Positions 1 through 7,665 of a stretch of DNA of 64,000 nt are shown here, piece by piece. Made by a program: the position numbers and the translations under genes. The stretch lies in contig NZ_STGH01000003.1 of assembly GCF_005222785.1 (NCBI RefSeq), positions 372,001 through 436,000 on the forward strand, given 5' to 3'. Within the stretch, counting starts at the first letter, position 1; every line of letters starts with the position of its first letter. The notes beneath the pieces are model-generated. The model saw only the letters and a program-made list of their open reading frames with translations, did not search any database and had not been told where the DNA came from. The DNA is from Rhodobacter sp. SY28-1 (lineage in GTDB: Bacteria; Pseudomonadota; Alphaproteobacteria; Rhodobacterales; Rhodobacteraceae).

Positions 1-2
1 GG

Positions 3-356
3 GTGCGCATTGGGCCCGAGGTCTCCCATGCCGATCTGGCACTTTGCGCGGATGCCCCGACCTTCGTCTTCTGCGACATTGAAGGGGCGGAAGGCGCGCT
101 GCTTGACCCCGCGCGCGCGCCCGCGCTGGTCGAGGCCGACCTCCTTGTCGAGGTTCACGAAGGCATGCGCCCGGGCCTGCTGGCCACCCTGACCGCGCGG
201 TTTGCCCCCAGCCACCGCGTGACGCGGATCGACCGGGCGCTGCGGCCCGACCTGCTGCCGGACTGGACCGAAACCTTGTCCGACCTTGACCGCCTGCTCC
301 TTCTCTGGGAATGGCGGGCCACGCCCACGCCCTGGCTCTGGATGGAACGCCGCTGA
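3..356 (+). CDS. Probable SAM-dependent methyltransferase, C-terminal fragment
   Basis: Only the last ~117 residues are visible. The frame is open to the window edge, so the GTG at base 3 is probably internal. An acidic segment FCDIEGAEG near visible residue 23 resembles the conserved strand-loop of FkbM-like/class I methyltransferases; the rest is Leu/Asp/Arg-rich without a diagnostic motif. The TGA stop overlaps the ATG of the following glycosyltransferase by one base (TGATG), so the two are probably translationally coupled in a polysaccharide or glycan-modification operon. The family call rests on one short motif and is tentative. Confidence 0.5.
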   Translation: MRIGPEVSHADLALCADAPTFVFCDIEGAEGALLDPARAPALVEADLLVEVHEGMRPGLLATLTARFAPSHRVTRIDRALRPDLLPDWTETLSDLDRLLLLWEWRATPTPWLWMERR

Positions 357-2053
357 TGACTGCGAAATCGCCTGCCGCGAACGCCGCGATCTGGTTTTCC
401 ACCGACGGCTACGACCCGGTGAAGAAGGGGATCAACGGGCGCCGCGTTGCTGGCGAAAGCTTCCTGCGCGGCTTCTTCGCCCATGCCGAGGTGACGGAAT
501 TCGTCTCGCTTGCCCATTCCCAGGCCGATCACGCGGCCTTTGCCGAATTCGCGCGGTCGGCCGGGGTCACCAAACCCCTGCGGCCAGTCCGGCTGGACGC
601 GGCCGCCGCCATGGCCCCGGTCGAGGTCCTGCACTATCCCGCCCCGATCCCGCCGATGGAATGCTGGCGGCGCTCGGTCCATGGCGCGGCAGCCTGGGCG
701 ATCAGCGGGATCACCCATACGACGGCCACCCGCAACGTGATGCAGGCGGTCTTCGATCTGCGCTCGGCCCCGCAGATGCCGTGGGATGCGCTGATCTGCA
801 CCTCGAACGCCGTGCAGGCCTCGATGCGGCGTCTGATGGAACTGGCCGAAAGCCATCTTGCCGAACGCTATCCCGGCGCGACGCTGCCCGCCCGTCCGCT
901 GTTGCCGGTGATCCCCCTTGGCATCACCTGCGACGCCTTCCTGCCCGATGCCGCCTTGGGTCAGGCGATGCGCGACCGGATCGGTGCCGCAGCCGGGGAT
1001 GTGGTCGCCGTCACCATTGCCCGCATGACCCCGGATGAAAAGTTCGACCCGATGCCCTTGTTCCTGGCCATGGAACAGGCCGCAGCCGAGGTTCGCGCCT
1101 TTGGCGGCGGGAAGCTGCATCTCGTCTTCTGCGGCCAGTTCCGCGAGACCGGCTGGGTCGAGATCTATGCCAAGGCCGCCGCCCGCCTGATGCCGTCCTG
1201 CGGCTATCACCTCCTCGATGGGGCCAGCCCCGAGGACCGCAAGGCCACCCTGTCGGGCGGCGACATCTTCGTCTTCCCGATCGACAACCTGCAGGAAACC
1301 TTCGGCCTGGCCCCCATCGAGGCGATGGCGGCCGGCCTGCCGGTGATCGTCACCGACTGGGACGGAATGAAGGACACGGTCACACCCGACGTGGGCTTCC
1401 GCATTCCGACCGAACTGCCGCGCGCGGGGCTCTCGACCTATGTCACCCAGCGCTACATGGGCGGCACCGATTCCTATGTGCAATACGTCAGCCAGATGTC
1501 GGCAATGACCAGCTTTGACGTGGGCGCCTTTGCCCGGGCACTGGTGACGCTGGCCACCGATGCCGATCTGCGGGCGCAGATGGGCGCGATGGGGCAGGCA
1601 CGGGCGCGGGCGCTTTATGACTGGAAACAGGTGATCCCGCAGTTCCAGGCGCTCTGGGCCGAACAGGTCGCGATGCTTGGCCATGCGCGCAGAACCGGCG
1701 GTCCCGCGGTCGCGCCGCGCGATCCCGCGCTGGTCCCGGTCGGCCCGGCGGTGGAAGAGATGTTCGCGGCCTATCCCACCACCCGCGCCCCTGCGACCCG
1801 TCGCCTGCGTGCGGTGGCCACCGGCAGCCGCCCCGGCCCGCGCGAAACCTTCGATTTGCGCAACTACGCCTCGCGTCGCCGCCTGCTGGACGACCCGGCC
1901 CGGATCGAGGCGGTCCTCAAGGCCATCGCTGCCGCCGGACCGAACGGCGCGACCGAGGCCGAGATTGCCGCAACCCTGCGCTATCCTGTCGCCTCCGTCG
2001 CCCGCGCTGTGCTTTGGCTGCTGAAATACAACTTCCTGGTGGAGATCCCATGA
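356..2053 (+). CDS. GT4-type glycosyltransferase with extra C-terminal winged-helix-like tail
   Basis: About 565 aa. The ATG at 356 is chosen because it overlaps the preceding stop (TGATG); the frame also opens 15 codons earlier. Residues ~218-230 (IARMTPDEKFDP) look like the start of the nucleotide-sugar-binding Rossmann half. Residues ~310-340 carry an EX7E motif (ETFGLAPIEAMAAGLPVI), the donor-binding signature of GT4/GT-B retaining enzymes. It probably moves a sugar onto a cell-surface glycan or lipid. Beyond the usual GT-B fold, residues ~505-563 look like a small helix-turn-helix module (ATEAEIAATLRYPVASVARA), unusual for this family. The stop overlaps the SDR start by ATGA. Substrate unknown. 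Confidence 0.8.
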   Translation: MTAKSPAANAAIWFSTDGYDPVKKGINGRRVAGESFLRGFFAHAEVTEFVSLAHSQADHAAFAEFARSAGVTKPLRPVRLDAAAAMAPVEVLHYPAPIPPMECWRRSVHGAAAWAISGITHTTATRNVMQAVFDLRSAPQMPWDALICTSNAVQASMRRLMELAESHLAERYPGATLPARPLLPVIPLGITCDAFLPDAALGQAMRDRIGAAAGDVVAVTIARMTPDEKFDPMPLFLAMEQAAAEVRAFGGGKLHLVFCGQFRETGWVEIYAKAAARLMPSCGYHLLDGASPEDRKATLSGGDIFVFPIDNLQETFGLAPIEAMAAGLPVIVTDWDGMKDTVTPDVGFRIPTELPRAGLSTYVTQRYMGGTDSYVQYVSQMSAMTSFDVGAFARALVTLATDADLRAQMGAMGQARARALYDWKQVIPQFQALWAEQVAMLGHARRTGGPAVAPRDPALVPVGPAVEEMFAAYPTTRAPATRRLRAVATGSRPGPRETFDLRNYASRRRLLDDPARIEAVLKAIAAAGPNGATEAEIAATLRYPVASVARAVLWLLKYNFLVEIP

Positions 2054-2775
2054 CCCCCCGTTCGATCCTGATCACCGGCGCAGGCGCTGGCATCGGCCGC
2101 GCCACCGCGCGCGCCTTCATCGAGGCCGGCTGGGAGGTCAGCCTTCTGGGCCGCCGCCGCGCGGCGCTGGAGGAGACCGCCGCAGGCGCCCCGGTCCGCA
2201 TCCTCACCGCCGATGTCGGCGACCCGGCCGAGGTCGAGGCCGCCTTTGCCGAACTGCCGCGGCTGGATGTCCTGTTCAACAACGCGGGCATCTCGGCCCC
2301 CGGTGCCCCCATCGACGAAATCCCGGTCGAGACCTGGCTGGAGGTCAGCCGCACCAACATCACCGGCATGTTCCTTTGCGCTCGCGCCGCCTTCGGCCTG
2401 ATGCGCCGGCAGGCCCCGCGAGGCGGGCGGATCATCAACAACGGCTCGATCTCGGCCCATGTCCCGCGCCCTGGATCGGTGCCCTACACGATGTCGAAAC
2501 ACGCAGTCACCGGCCTGACCCGCACCCTCGGCCTTGACGGTCGCGCCTACGACATCGCCTGCGCGCAGATCGACATCGGCAATGCGCTGACCGACATGGC
2601 AGCGAAATTCCAGACCGGCGTGCCCCAGGCCGACGGCAGCATCCGGGTGGAACCGGTGATGGATGTGGATCATGTGGCAGCGATGGTCCTGCACATGGCC
2701 AGCCTGCCGTTGGAGGTGAACACCCCCTTCGTGACGATCATGGCGCGGGACATGCCCTATATCGGGCGCGGCTAA
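2050..2775 (+). CDS. SDR-family NAD(P)-dependent oxidoreductase
   Basis: 241 aa, classical short-chain dehydrogenase size. It has the cofactor motif TGAGAGIG near the N-terminus, NNAG at ~77-80, a serine pair at 133/135 and Y146-x3-K150 (YTMSK), so the catalytic triad is intact. The ATG at 2050 overlaps the glycosyltransferase stop (ATGA), giving a coupled methyltransferase-glycosyltransferase-SDR run. A role in sugar or polyol oxidation for the same glycan is plausible from context only. The 3' end overlaps the convergent ArsR-type gene by 4 bp. Substrate cannot be read from sequence. Confidence 0.85.
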   Translation: MTPRSILITGAGAGIGRATARAFIEAGWEVSLLGRRRAALEETAAGAPVRILTADVGDPAEVEAAFAELPRLDVLFNNAGISAPGAPIDEIPVETWLEVSRTNITGMFLCARAAFGLMRRQAPRGGRIINNGSISAHVPRPGSVPYTMSKHAVTGLTRTLGLDGRAYDIACAQIDIGNALTDMAAKFQTGVPQADGSIRVEPVMDVDHVAAMVLHMASLPLEVNTPFVTIMARDMPYIGRG

Positions 2776-3149
2776 GCGGCTTCGGAAAACAGCTTGGGCA
2801 GGCAGGACAACAGCCCTACCGTGCGCTGGTCGCGGATCGCGTAATAGATCGCCTTGCCTGCGCGGCGGGTCGTGACCAGACCTTCCAGCCGCAGCCGCGC
2901 CAGTTGCTGGCTGACCGCCGCCTGGCGCTGCCCGATCAGCGCTTCCAGCTCGCTCACCGACTTCTCGCCCTCGGCCAGATGGCACAGAATCAGCAGCCGG
3001 CCTTCGTGGCTCAGTGCCTTCATCAGCGCCGCCGCCGGCTCGGCATGATCCGCCAGCGCCGTCGCCAGCGACCGTCCGCCGTCGTGCAGCCCGGTTGCGA
3101 AGTCACGCCCCCCATCCAAAGCAGCAGAGTCACTCCGATCCAGGGACAT
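2772..3149 (-). CDS. ArsR/SmtB-family winged-helix regulator, BigR/SqrR-like
   Basis: 125 aa: a ~40-residue N-terminal extension, then the ArsR core (ALSHEGRLLILCHLAEGEKS, recognition helix around QAAVSQQLARLRLEGLV, wing RRAGKAIYY). The core resembles the persulfide sensors BigR/SqrR/YgaV. Cys56 in LLILCHL sits where their first sensing cysteine lies. The only other cysteine is C116 (60 residues on, versus 66 in SqrR/BigR), and the position 66 residues after C56 is Ser122. The sensing pair may therefore be shifted or altered. Divergent from the PHP gene, with a dyad at 3182-3198 as likely operator. No sulfide-oxidation gene is adjacent. Ligand uncertain. Confidence 0.75.
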   Translation of the reverse strand: MSLDRSDSAALDGGRDFATGLHDGGRSLATALADHAEPAAALMKALSHEGRLLILCHLAEGEKSVSELEALIGQRQAAVSQQLARLRLEGLVTTRRAGKAIYYAIRDQRTVGLLSCLPKLFSEAA

Positions 3150-3181
3150 CGCGCATCCTCACACAACCAAACATTGCAAAA

Positions 3182-3198
3182 CGATAGCATGATTATCG
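3182..3198. promoter_or_regulatory. Inverted repeat CGATA-N7-TATCG, candidate ArsR-type operator
   Basis: Perfect 5-bp arms around 7 bases, 33-49 bp upstream of the ArsR-type start and in the divergent gap before the PHP gene. Position suits autoregulation; no experimental consensus was compared. Confidence 0.35.
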
Positions 3199-3312
3199 CG
3201 TAGTCACGACTGCCCCTTGCCGATGATTTTTGCTCCGGGCAAGGTTCCGCCTAAGACCGGGAAAGTCCGCCGACGGCCTGTTCCCGCACCGCCCCACGCA
3301 AAGGACCCAAGG

Positions 3313-4263
3313 ATGCTCCGCCCGTCTGCCTTCACCGCCCCCGGCCGCTTCTGGCGCGGCAACCTGCACACCCATTCCACCAATTCCGACGGGGTCCTGC
3401 CGCCCGAAGAAGTCTGCCGCCGCTACAAGGCCGAGGGTTATGATTTCCTGGCGCTGACCGACCACTTCATCGGCATCTACGGCTATCCGATGACCGACAC
3501 GCGCCCCTACCGCGACGCGGGCTTCACCACCCTCATCGGGGCCGAACTGCACTCGGGCGCGCAATCGAATGGCGAGCTTTGGCACATCCTCGCCGTCGGC
3601 CTGCCGCATGACTTCGCCCCCCCCACGACCACCAGCTTCATCGCCGAACCGGGGCAGGAGACCGGGCCGGACATCGCCGCCCGCGCCGTCGCCGCCGGGG
3701 CCTTCGTCGCCATCGCCCATCCGCAATGGTCCGGCCTGACGCTGGCTGACGCGCGGACCATCGATGCGGCCCATGCCGTGGAAATCTACAATCACGGCTG
3801 CGCCACCGGCTGTGACCGGCCGGACGGGGCGGGTATTGCCGACCTGTTGCTGACCGAAGGCCGCAAACTAAGCCTGATCGCCACCGACGACGCACATTTC
3901 TCGGAGCCCGACCATTTCGGCGGCTGGGTCATGGTGAAAGCCACCGAGAACACGCCCGAGGCGCTGCTTGCCGCGCTGAAACGGGGGGATTTCTATTCGT
4001 CGCAGGGGCCAGAGATTCGCGATGTCAGGATCGAGGGGGAAACGGCCATCGTCGAATGCTCCGCCGCGGCGTCGGTCGTGGCGATGGGCTGGGGCACCGG
4101 CGCCAAGGGGGTGCACGGCCATTCGATGACCCGCGCCGAAGTGCCGCTGGACCGCCTGCTTGGCAGTCCCTGGATCAGGATTTCCGTGATCGACGCCGCC
4201 GGAAAGCGGGCGTGGTCGAACCCGATCTGGCGCGAGGCCGGGAAGAACCCGCGCATCCTGTAG
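3313..4263 (+). CDS. PHP-domain metal-dependent phosphoesterase-like protein
   Basis: 316 aa from the ATG at 3313, preceded by AAAGGA; an upstream in-frame ATG at 3217 would add 32 low-complexity residues. Metal-ligand motifs of the PHP fold occur in order: NLHTHSTNSDG (His19, His21), LTDHF (~50), GAELHSG (~78), IAHPQW (~133) and ATDDAH (~190). This matches the CehA/McbA-type branch, hydrolases with a multi-metal site. The last ~80 residues form a smaller beta-rich part. It stands alone between the ArsR-type gene and a small minus-strand ORF. The substrate is unknown; DNA-polymerase PHP proteins are far larger, so a polymerase role is unlikely. Confidence 0.8.
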   Translation: MLRPSAFTAPGRFWRGNLHTHSTNSDGVLPPEEVCRRYKAEGYDFLALTDHFIGIYGYPMTDTRPYRDAGFTTLIGAELHSGAQSNGELWHILAVGLPHDFAPPTTTSFIAEPGQETGPDIAARAVAAGAFVAIAHPQWSGLTLADARTIDAAHAVEIYNHGCATGCDRPDGAGIADLLLTEGRKLSLIATDDAHFSEPDHFGGWVMVKATENTPEALLAALKRGDFYSSQGPEIRDVRIEGETAIVECSAAASVVAMGWGTGAKGVHGHSMTRAEVPLDRLLGSPWIRISVIDAAGKRAWSNPIWREAGKNPRIL

Positions 4264-4330
4264 CCCGGCACCGATCCCGGCGCCAAGGCATCCTCATGTG
4301 CCCCGGACGGGGCAGGGCGCAAGGCCCGGT

Positions 4331-4474
4331 TCAGGCGGCCTTGCGCGCGTAGAACAGCGGAACGGTCTTTTTCGACTGGTCGATCCGCAGGTTGCCAAAC
4401 CGCTCCAGCGTCGGGTCTTCCGTGCGTTGCATCGCCCGTACGCACCAGGCCAGCAAAAGTCTTGAACGGGTCAT
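4331..4474 (-). CDS. Small basic hypothetical protein (47 aa)
   Basis: The ATG at 4474 follows a strong purine-rich ribosome site (GGAAAGGGAGAG). The frame extends 20 codons upstream without such a signal. The protein starts with a short hydrophobic stretch (LLLAWCVRAM) and is then Arg/Lys-rich; no family recognised. A 14-bp perfect palindrome lies 30-43 bp upstream, in promoter position. Supported as a gene mainly by the ribosome site and by filling otherwise empty space; could be spurious. Confidence 0.45.
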   Translation of the reverse strand: MTRSRLLLAWCVRAMQRTEDPTLERFGNLRIDQSKKTVPLFYARKAA

Positions 4475-4503
4475 CGGACTCTCCCTTTCCGTGTTGCCGT
4501 AGC

Positions 4504-4517
4504 GAGTATTGATACTC
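4504..4517. promoter_or_regulatory. Palindrome GAGTAT-TG-ATACTC
   Basis: Perfect 6-bp arms with a 2-bp centre, in the 249-bp gap between the small minus-strand ORF and the YdeI-like gene. It sits 30-43 bp upstream of the small ORF, suiting an operator or promoter element. The rest of the gap shows nothing recognisable. Confidence 0.35.
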
Positions 4518-4723
4518 CACAGGTTGTGCGTCAAAGGACCATTTCATGGTCTTTCCAAGATACCTGATGGCGAGAATGAGGAATGAGGCCGGCCCCGCGA
4601 CGGTTAACCAGATCCCATCCGGTTGTCGCCTTCTGGTTGTCAAACCCAATGGCCCGCGCCCCGATCAGTCCTTGCACCCGCTTTCGCTGCGGCCCAGACT
4701 GGTCCCCAGCCAAGGATCATCCG

Positions 4724-5359
4724 ATGCCCGACCGCGCCATGATCACTCAGCCGCAGGCATATTTCGACCAGGGCTGCGGCCGCTGCGACCGCTTTGCCAC
4801 GCCCGACTGCTCGACGCGGGCCTGGCTCAAGGGTCTCCTCACCCTTCGCCGCATCTGCCGCGACGCCGGTCTGACCGAAGTCGCGAAATGGGGCCATCCC
4901 TGCTACATGCACGCGGGCCGCAACATCGCGATCATGGGCGCCTTCCGCGGTGATTACCGGCTGACCTTCATGAATGCAGCGCTCTTGAAGGACTCCGAAG
5001 GCCTGTTGGAAAGGCAGGGCCCCAACACGAAGCAGCCCGACTGCATCCGCTTTACTGATACCGACGCCCCGACGCGCCTTGAACCCGCTATCCGGGCCTA
5101 TCTGGCCGAGGCGATGGCTTACGCCGACCAAGGCCTTCTGCCGCCGAAAGAGCCGAACGATGTCCCGCTCCCCGATGAACTTGTCGAGGCCTTGGACGGC
5201 GACCCCGACCTGGCCGAGGCCTTCGCCGCCCTTACCCCCGGACGACAGAAAAGCTGGGCCTTCCAGATTGGCTCGGCGAAGACCGCCGCGACCCGCGTTT
5301 CGCGCATCGAAAAGGGCCGCGCGAAGATCATGGCCGGGGAGGGCGCGACCGACCGCTGA
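4724..5359 (+). CDS. YdeI/OmpD-associated family protein
   Basis: 211 aa from the ATG at 4724, with AAGGAT 6 bases upstream; an in-frame ATG at 4739 is an alternative. Features of the YdeI (DUF1801-type) fold are visible: AKWGHPCYMHAGRNIAIMG (residues ~60-80), FMNAALLKDSEGLL, and a C-terminal helical part (FAALTPGRQKSWAFQIGSAK, ~180-200) typical of bacteriocin-protection YdeI proteins, ending in basic residues. These proteins are cytosolic and poorly characterised. Its 3' end overlaps the convergent DUF4304 gene by 32 bp. Confidence 0.75.
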   Translation: MPDRAMITQPQAYFDQGCGRCDRFATPDCSTRAWLKGLLTLRRICRDAGLTEVAKWGHPCYMHAGRNIAIMGAFRGDYRLTFMNAALLKDSEGLLERQGPNTKQPDCIRFTDTDAPTRLEPAIRAYLAEAMAYADQGLLPPKEPNDVPLPDELVEALDGDPDLAEAFAALTPGRQKSWAFQIGSAKTAATRVSRIEKGRAKIMAGEGATDR

Positions 5360-5789
5360 AGACCCGCGCCTCGCTGCGCCTCTGTGCCCACCAGGGTTCG
5401 GCGTGCGACAGGAACAGCTCGGCGCAGAGGGCAGCGATCTCATCGGGTGTCTGGGCCGCGGAACGGCGCAGGACGGCGATCTCGGGGTCGTAGACAAACC
5501 ATCGGTCGCCCTGGATGGCACCAAGCCGGACCCATCCCCTGGTCTGATGGAACCGCAGCTTGTCAGGAGCGACCTTCGGCAGAAGAAGCGACGTCCACCA
5601 GCGGCGGTCGGCCTGCCCCAGGTTTACGCAGAAGCAGCCCCCCTCGCGCCCGAACTGAAAGGTCACGAGGTCCACGAAACCCGCATCCTCACGGTAGAAA
5701 TGCGGGAAGGTTCCCTGAAACCCCATGTCCCGCAAGACCGGCACGCAGGACCGCTTCAGGACCGCAATCATTTCCGCCCGGTCGGTCAT
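5328..5789 (-). CDS. DUF4304-domain protein
   Basis: 153 aa. The N-terminal pattern (LKRSCVPVLRDMGFQGTFP, then HFYREDAGFVDLVTFQFGR) fits DUF4304, a small domain of unknown function in immunity-like and stand-alone cytosolic proteins. The Trp-rich middle (RRWWTSLL, RGWVRLG) is also characteristic. It overlaps the convergent YdeI-like gene by 32 bp at its 3' end. No toxin partner is adjacent, so an immunity role is not supported here. Confidence 0.65.
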   Translation of the reverse strand: MTDRAEMIAVLKRSCVPVLRDMGFQGTFPHFYREDAGFVDLVTFQFGREGGCFCVNLGQADRRWWTSLLLPKVAPDKLRFHQTRGWVRLGAIQGDRWFVYDPEIAVLRRSAAQTPDEIAALCAELFLSHAEPWWAQRRSEARVFSGRSRPPRP

Positions 5790-5845
5790 CGCATGTCTGC
5801 CCCTGCCTTGCCTGCGGCAGAATTAACACCACCTGAAGGTCCGCG

Positions 5846-5895
5846 GGCAAGTCATTGATATTGCTGGTCAGGGCAAGTTGACCACGCGTGGACAG
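5846..5895. repeat. Dispersed 50-bp intergenic repeat, copy A
   Basis: Starts with GGCAAGTCATTGAT and ends in a GTGGACAG palindrome arm (TGACCAC-GC-GTGGACA at 5879-5894). Copy B at 54681-54730 has the same 14-base box, length and palindrome end. Both lie just after the stop codon of a minus-strand gene (here hutU). Confidence 0.5.
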
Positions 5896-5898
5896 GTC

Positions 5899-7584
5899 CT
5901 AGTTCCCCAGGATCCGCGGGAGACGCAGCCCGTGCTCCTTGGCGCAGGCGATGGCCGTCTCGTACCCCGCATCGGCATGCCGCCAGACGCCCGAGGCCGG
6001 GTCGTTCCACAGCACCCTTTCCAGCCGTTTCGCCGCCTCCGGCGTCCCGTCCGCCAGGATCACCACGCCCGCGTGCTGGCTGAACCCCATGCCAACCCCG
6101 CCGCCGTGATGGAGGGAAACCCAGGTCGCCCCCGAGGCCGTGTTGACCAGCGCATTCAGAAGCGGCCAATCAGACACCGCGTCCGACCCGTCCCGCATCG
6201 CCTCGGTCTCCCGGTTCGGCGAGGCGACCGACCCCGAATCCAGATGATCCCGCCCGATCACGATGGGCGCCTTCAATTCGCCCGAGGCGACCATCTCGTT
6301 GAACATCAGCCCCGCTTGGTGCCGGTCCCCCAGACCGATCCAGCAGATGCGGGCCGGAAGTCCCTGGAACGCGATCCGCTCCCCCGCCATGTCCAGCCAG
6401 CGGTGCAGGTGAGCGTTGTCCGGAAACAGCCGCTTCATCGCCGCGTCGGTCTTCCTGATATCCTCCGGATCGCCCGACAGCGCCACCCAGCGGAATGGCC
6501 CGATCCCCTTGCAGAAAAGCGGGCGGATATAGGCCGGGACAAAGCCCGGGAAGGCGAAGGCGTTCTCGAACCCTTCCTCCTTCGCGACCTGCCGGATGTT
6601 GTTGCCATAATCCAGCGTCGGCACGCCCGCGTTCCAGAACCCCACCATCGCCTCGACATGCGCCCGCATCGAGTGGCGCGCAGCCGCCTCCACTGAAGCC
6701 GGGTCGGTCTCCTGCTTCGCCCGCCACTCCGCGACCGCCCAGCCCGAAGGGCAATACCCGTGCAACGGGTCATGCGCCGAGGTCTGGTCGGTCACGATAT
6801 CCGGCCGCACTCCGCCCGCCTTCATCCGGGCCAGCAGCTCCGGGAACACCTCCGCCGCGTTGCCCAGCAGGCCCACCGACTTTGCTTCGCCCGCCTTTGT
6901 CCACTGGTCGATCAGCGCAAGCGCCTCGTCCAGCGTCTTCGCCTTGGCGTCGAGGTAGCGGGTGCGGATGCGGAAATCGATCCGCGTCTCGTCGACCTCG
7001 ACCGCCAGACAACAGGCCCCAGCCATGACCGCGGCCAAAGGCTGCGCGCCGCCCATCCCGCCAAGGCCACCGGTCAGGATCCACTTGCCCTTGAGGTTGC
7101 CGCCATAGTGCTGGCGTCCGGCCTCGGCGAAGGTCTCGTAGGTTCCCTGAACAATGCCTTGAGTTCCAATGTAAATCCAGGACCCGGCGGTCATCTGGCC
7201 GTACATCATCAGGCCCTTCTTGTCCAACTCGTTGAAATGCGCCCAGGTCGCCCAGTGCGGCACGAGGTTGGAATTGGCGATCAGAACCCGCGGCGCGTCC
7301 GCATGGGTTCGCACGATGGCAATGGGCTTGCCGGACTGCACGACCAGCGTCTCGTCCGCCTCCAGGTCCTTCAGCCCTGCGACAATGCGGTCGAAATCCT
7401 CCCAGGTCCGCGCGGCACGGCCGATGCCACCGTAGACCACCAGCTCATGCGGGTTCTCCGCCACGTCGGGATGCAGGTTGTTCATCAGCATCCGCATCGC
7501 GGCCTCACCGGCCCAGGTCTTGGCGGTCTTCTCCGGGCCGGTCGGCGGGTAAATGTCGCGCAGGTTGTGGCGGGGGTTCGTCAT
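5899..7584 (-). CDS. hutU: Urocanate hydratase
   Basis: 561 aa, the usual family length. Converts urocanate to 4-imidazolone-5-propionate with tightly bound NAD+, the second step of histidine breakdown, in the cytosol. Family signatures include [15 protein letters not shown] near the N-terminus, [14 protein letters not shown] (NAD-binding glycine loop, ~170) and [17 protein letters not shown] (~265). The ATG at 7584 is preferred over 7596 because GGAGCC precedes it. It is the last gene of a hutI-hutH-hutU transcript; a repeat element fills the gap to hutH. The stop is followed within 4-20 bp by dispersed repeat A, which may act in termination. Confidence 0.95.
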   Translation of the reverse strand: MTNPRHNLRDIYPPTGPEKTAKTWAGEAAMRMLMNNLHPDVAENPHELVVYGGIGRAARTWEDFDRIVAGLKDLEADETLVVQSGKPIAIVRTHADAPRVLIANSNLVPHWATWAHFNELDKKGLMMYGQMTAGSWIYIGTQGIVQGTYETFAEAGRQHYGGNLKGKWILTGGLGGMGGAQPLAAVMAGACCLAVEVDETRIDFRIRTRYLDAKAKTLDEALALIDQWTKAGEAKSVGLLGNAAEVFPELLARMKAGGVRPDIVTDQTSAHDPLHGYCPSGWAVAEWRAKQETDPASVEAAARHSMRAHVEAMVGFWNAGVPTLDYGNNIRQVAKEEGFENAFAFPGFVPAYIRPLFCKGIGPFRWVALSGDPEDIRKTDAAMKRLFPDNAHLHRWLDMAGERIAFQGLPARICWIGLGDRHQAGLMFNEMVASGELKAPIVIGRDHLDSGSVASPNRETEAMRDGSDAVSDWPLLNALVNTASGATWVSLHHGGGVGMGFSQHAGVVILADGTPEAAKRLERVLWNDPASGVWRHADAGYETAIACAKEHGLRLPRILGN

Positions 7585-7608
7585 CTTTGGCTCCATCGCG
7601 GGGTGGGA

Positions 7609-7665
7609 GACCCCGGGGGCGCGTCGCCCCCCGGACCCCCAGAGGATATTTCAGACAGAAAATGG
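7609..7665 (-). repeat. GGATATTT-type repeat, copy R1, between hutH and hutU
   Basis: A GC-rich hairpin (CCCCGGGGGC / GCCCCCCGG) precedes the core GAGGATATTTCAGACAGAAA on the plus strand. The core runs into the end of hutH, so the last hutH codons and its stop lie inside the repeat. Nearly identical to copy R6 at 44192-44226. Confidence 0.55.

Noticed and set aside
155-1684. 509-codon minus frame over the glycosyltransferase
   Set aside because: His/Arg/Gly-rich shadow of a gene with an EX7E motif on plus.
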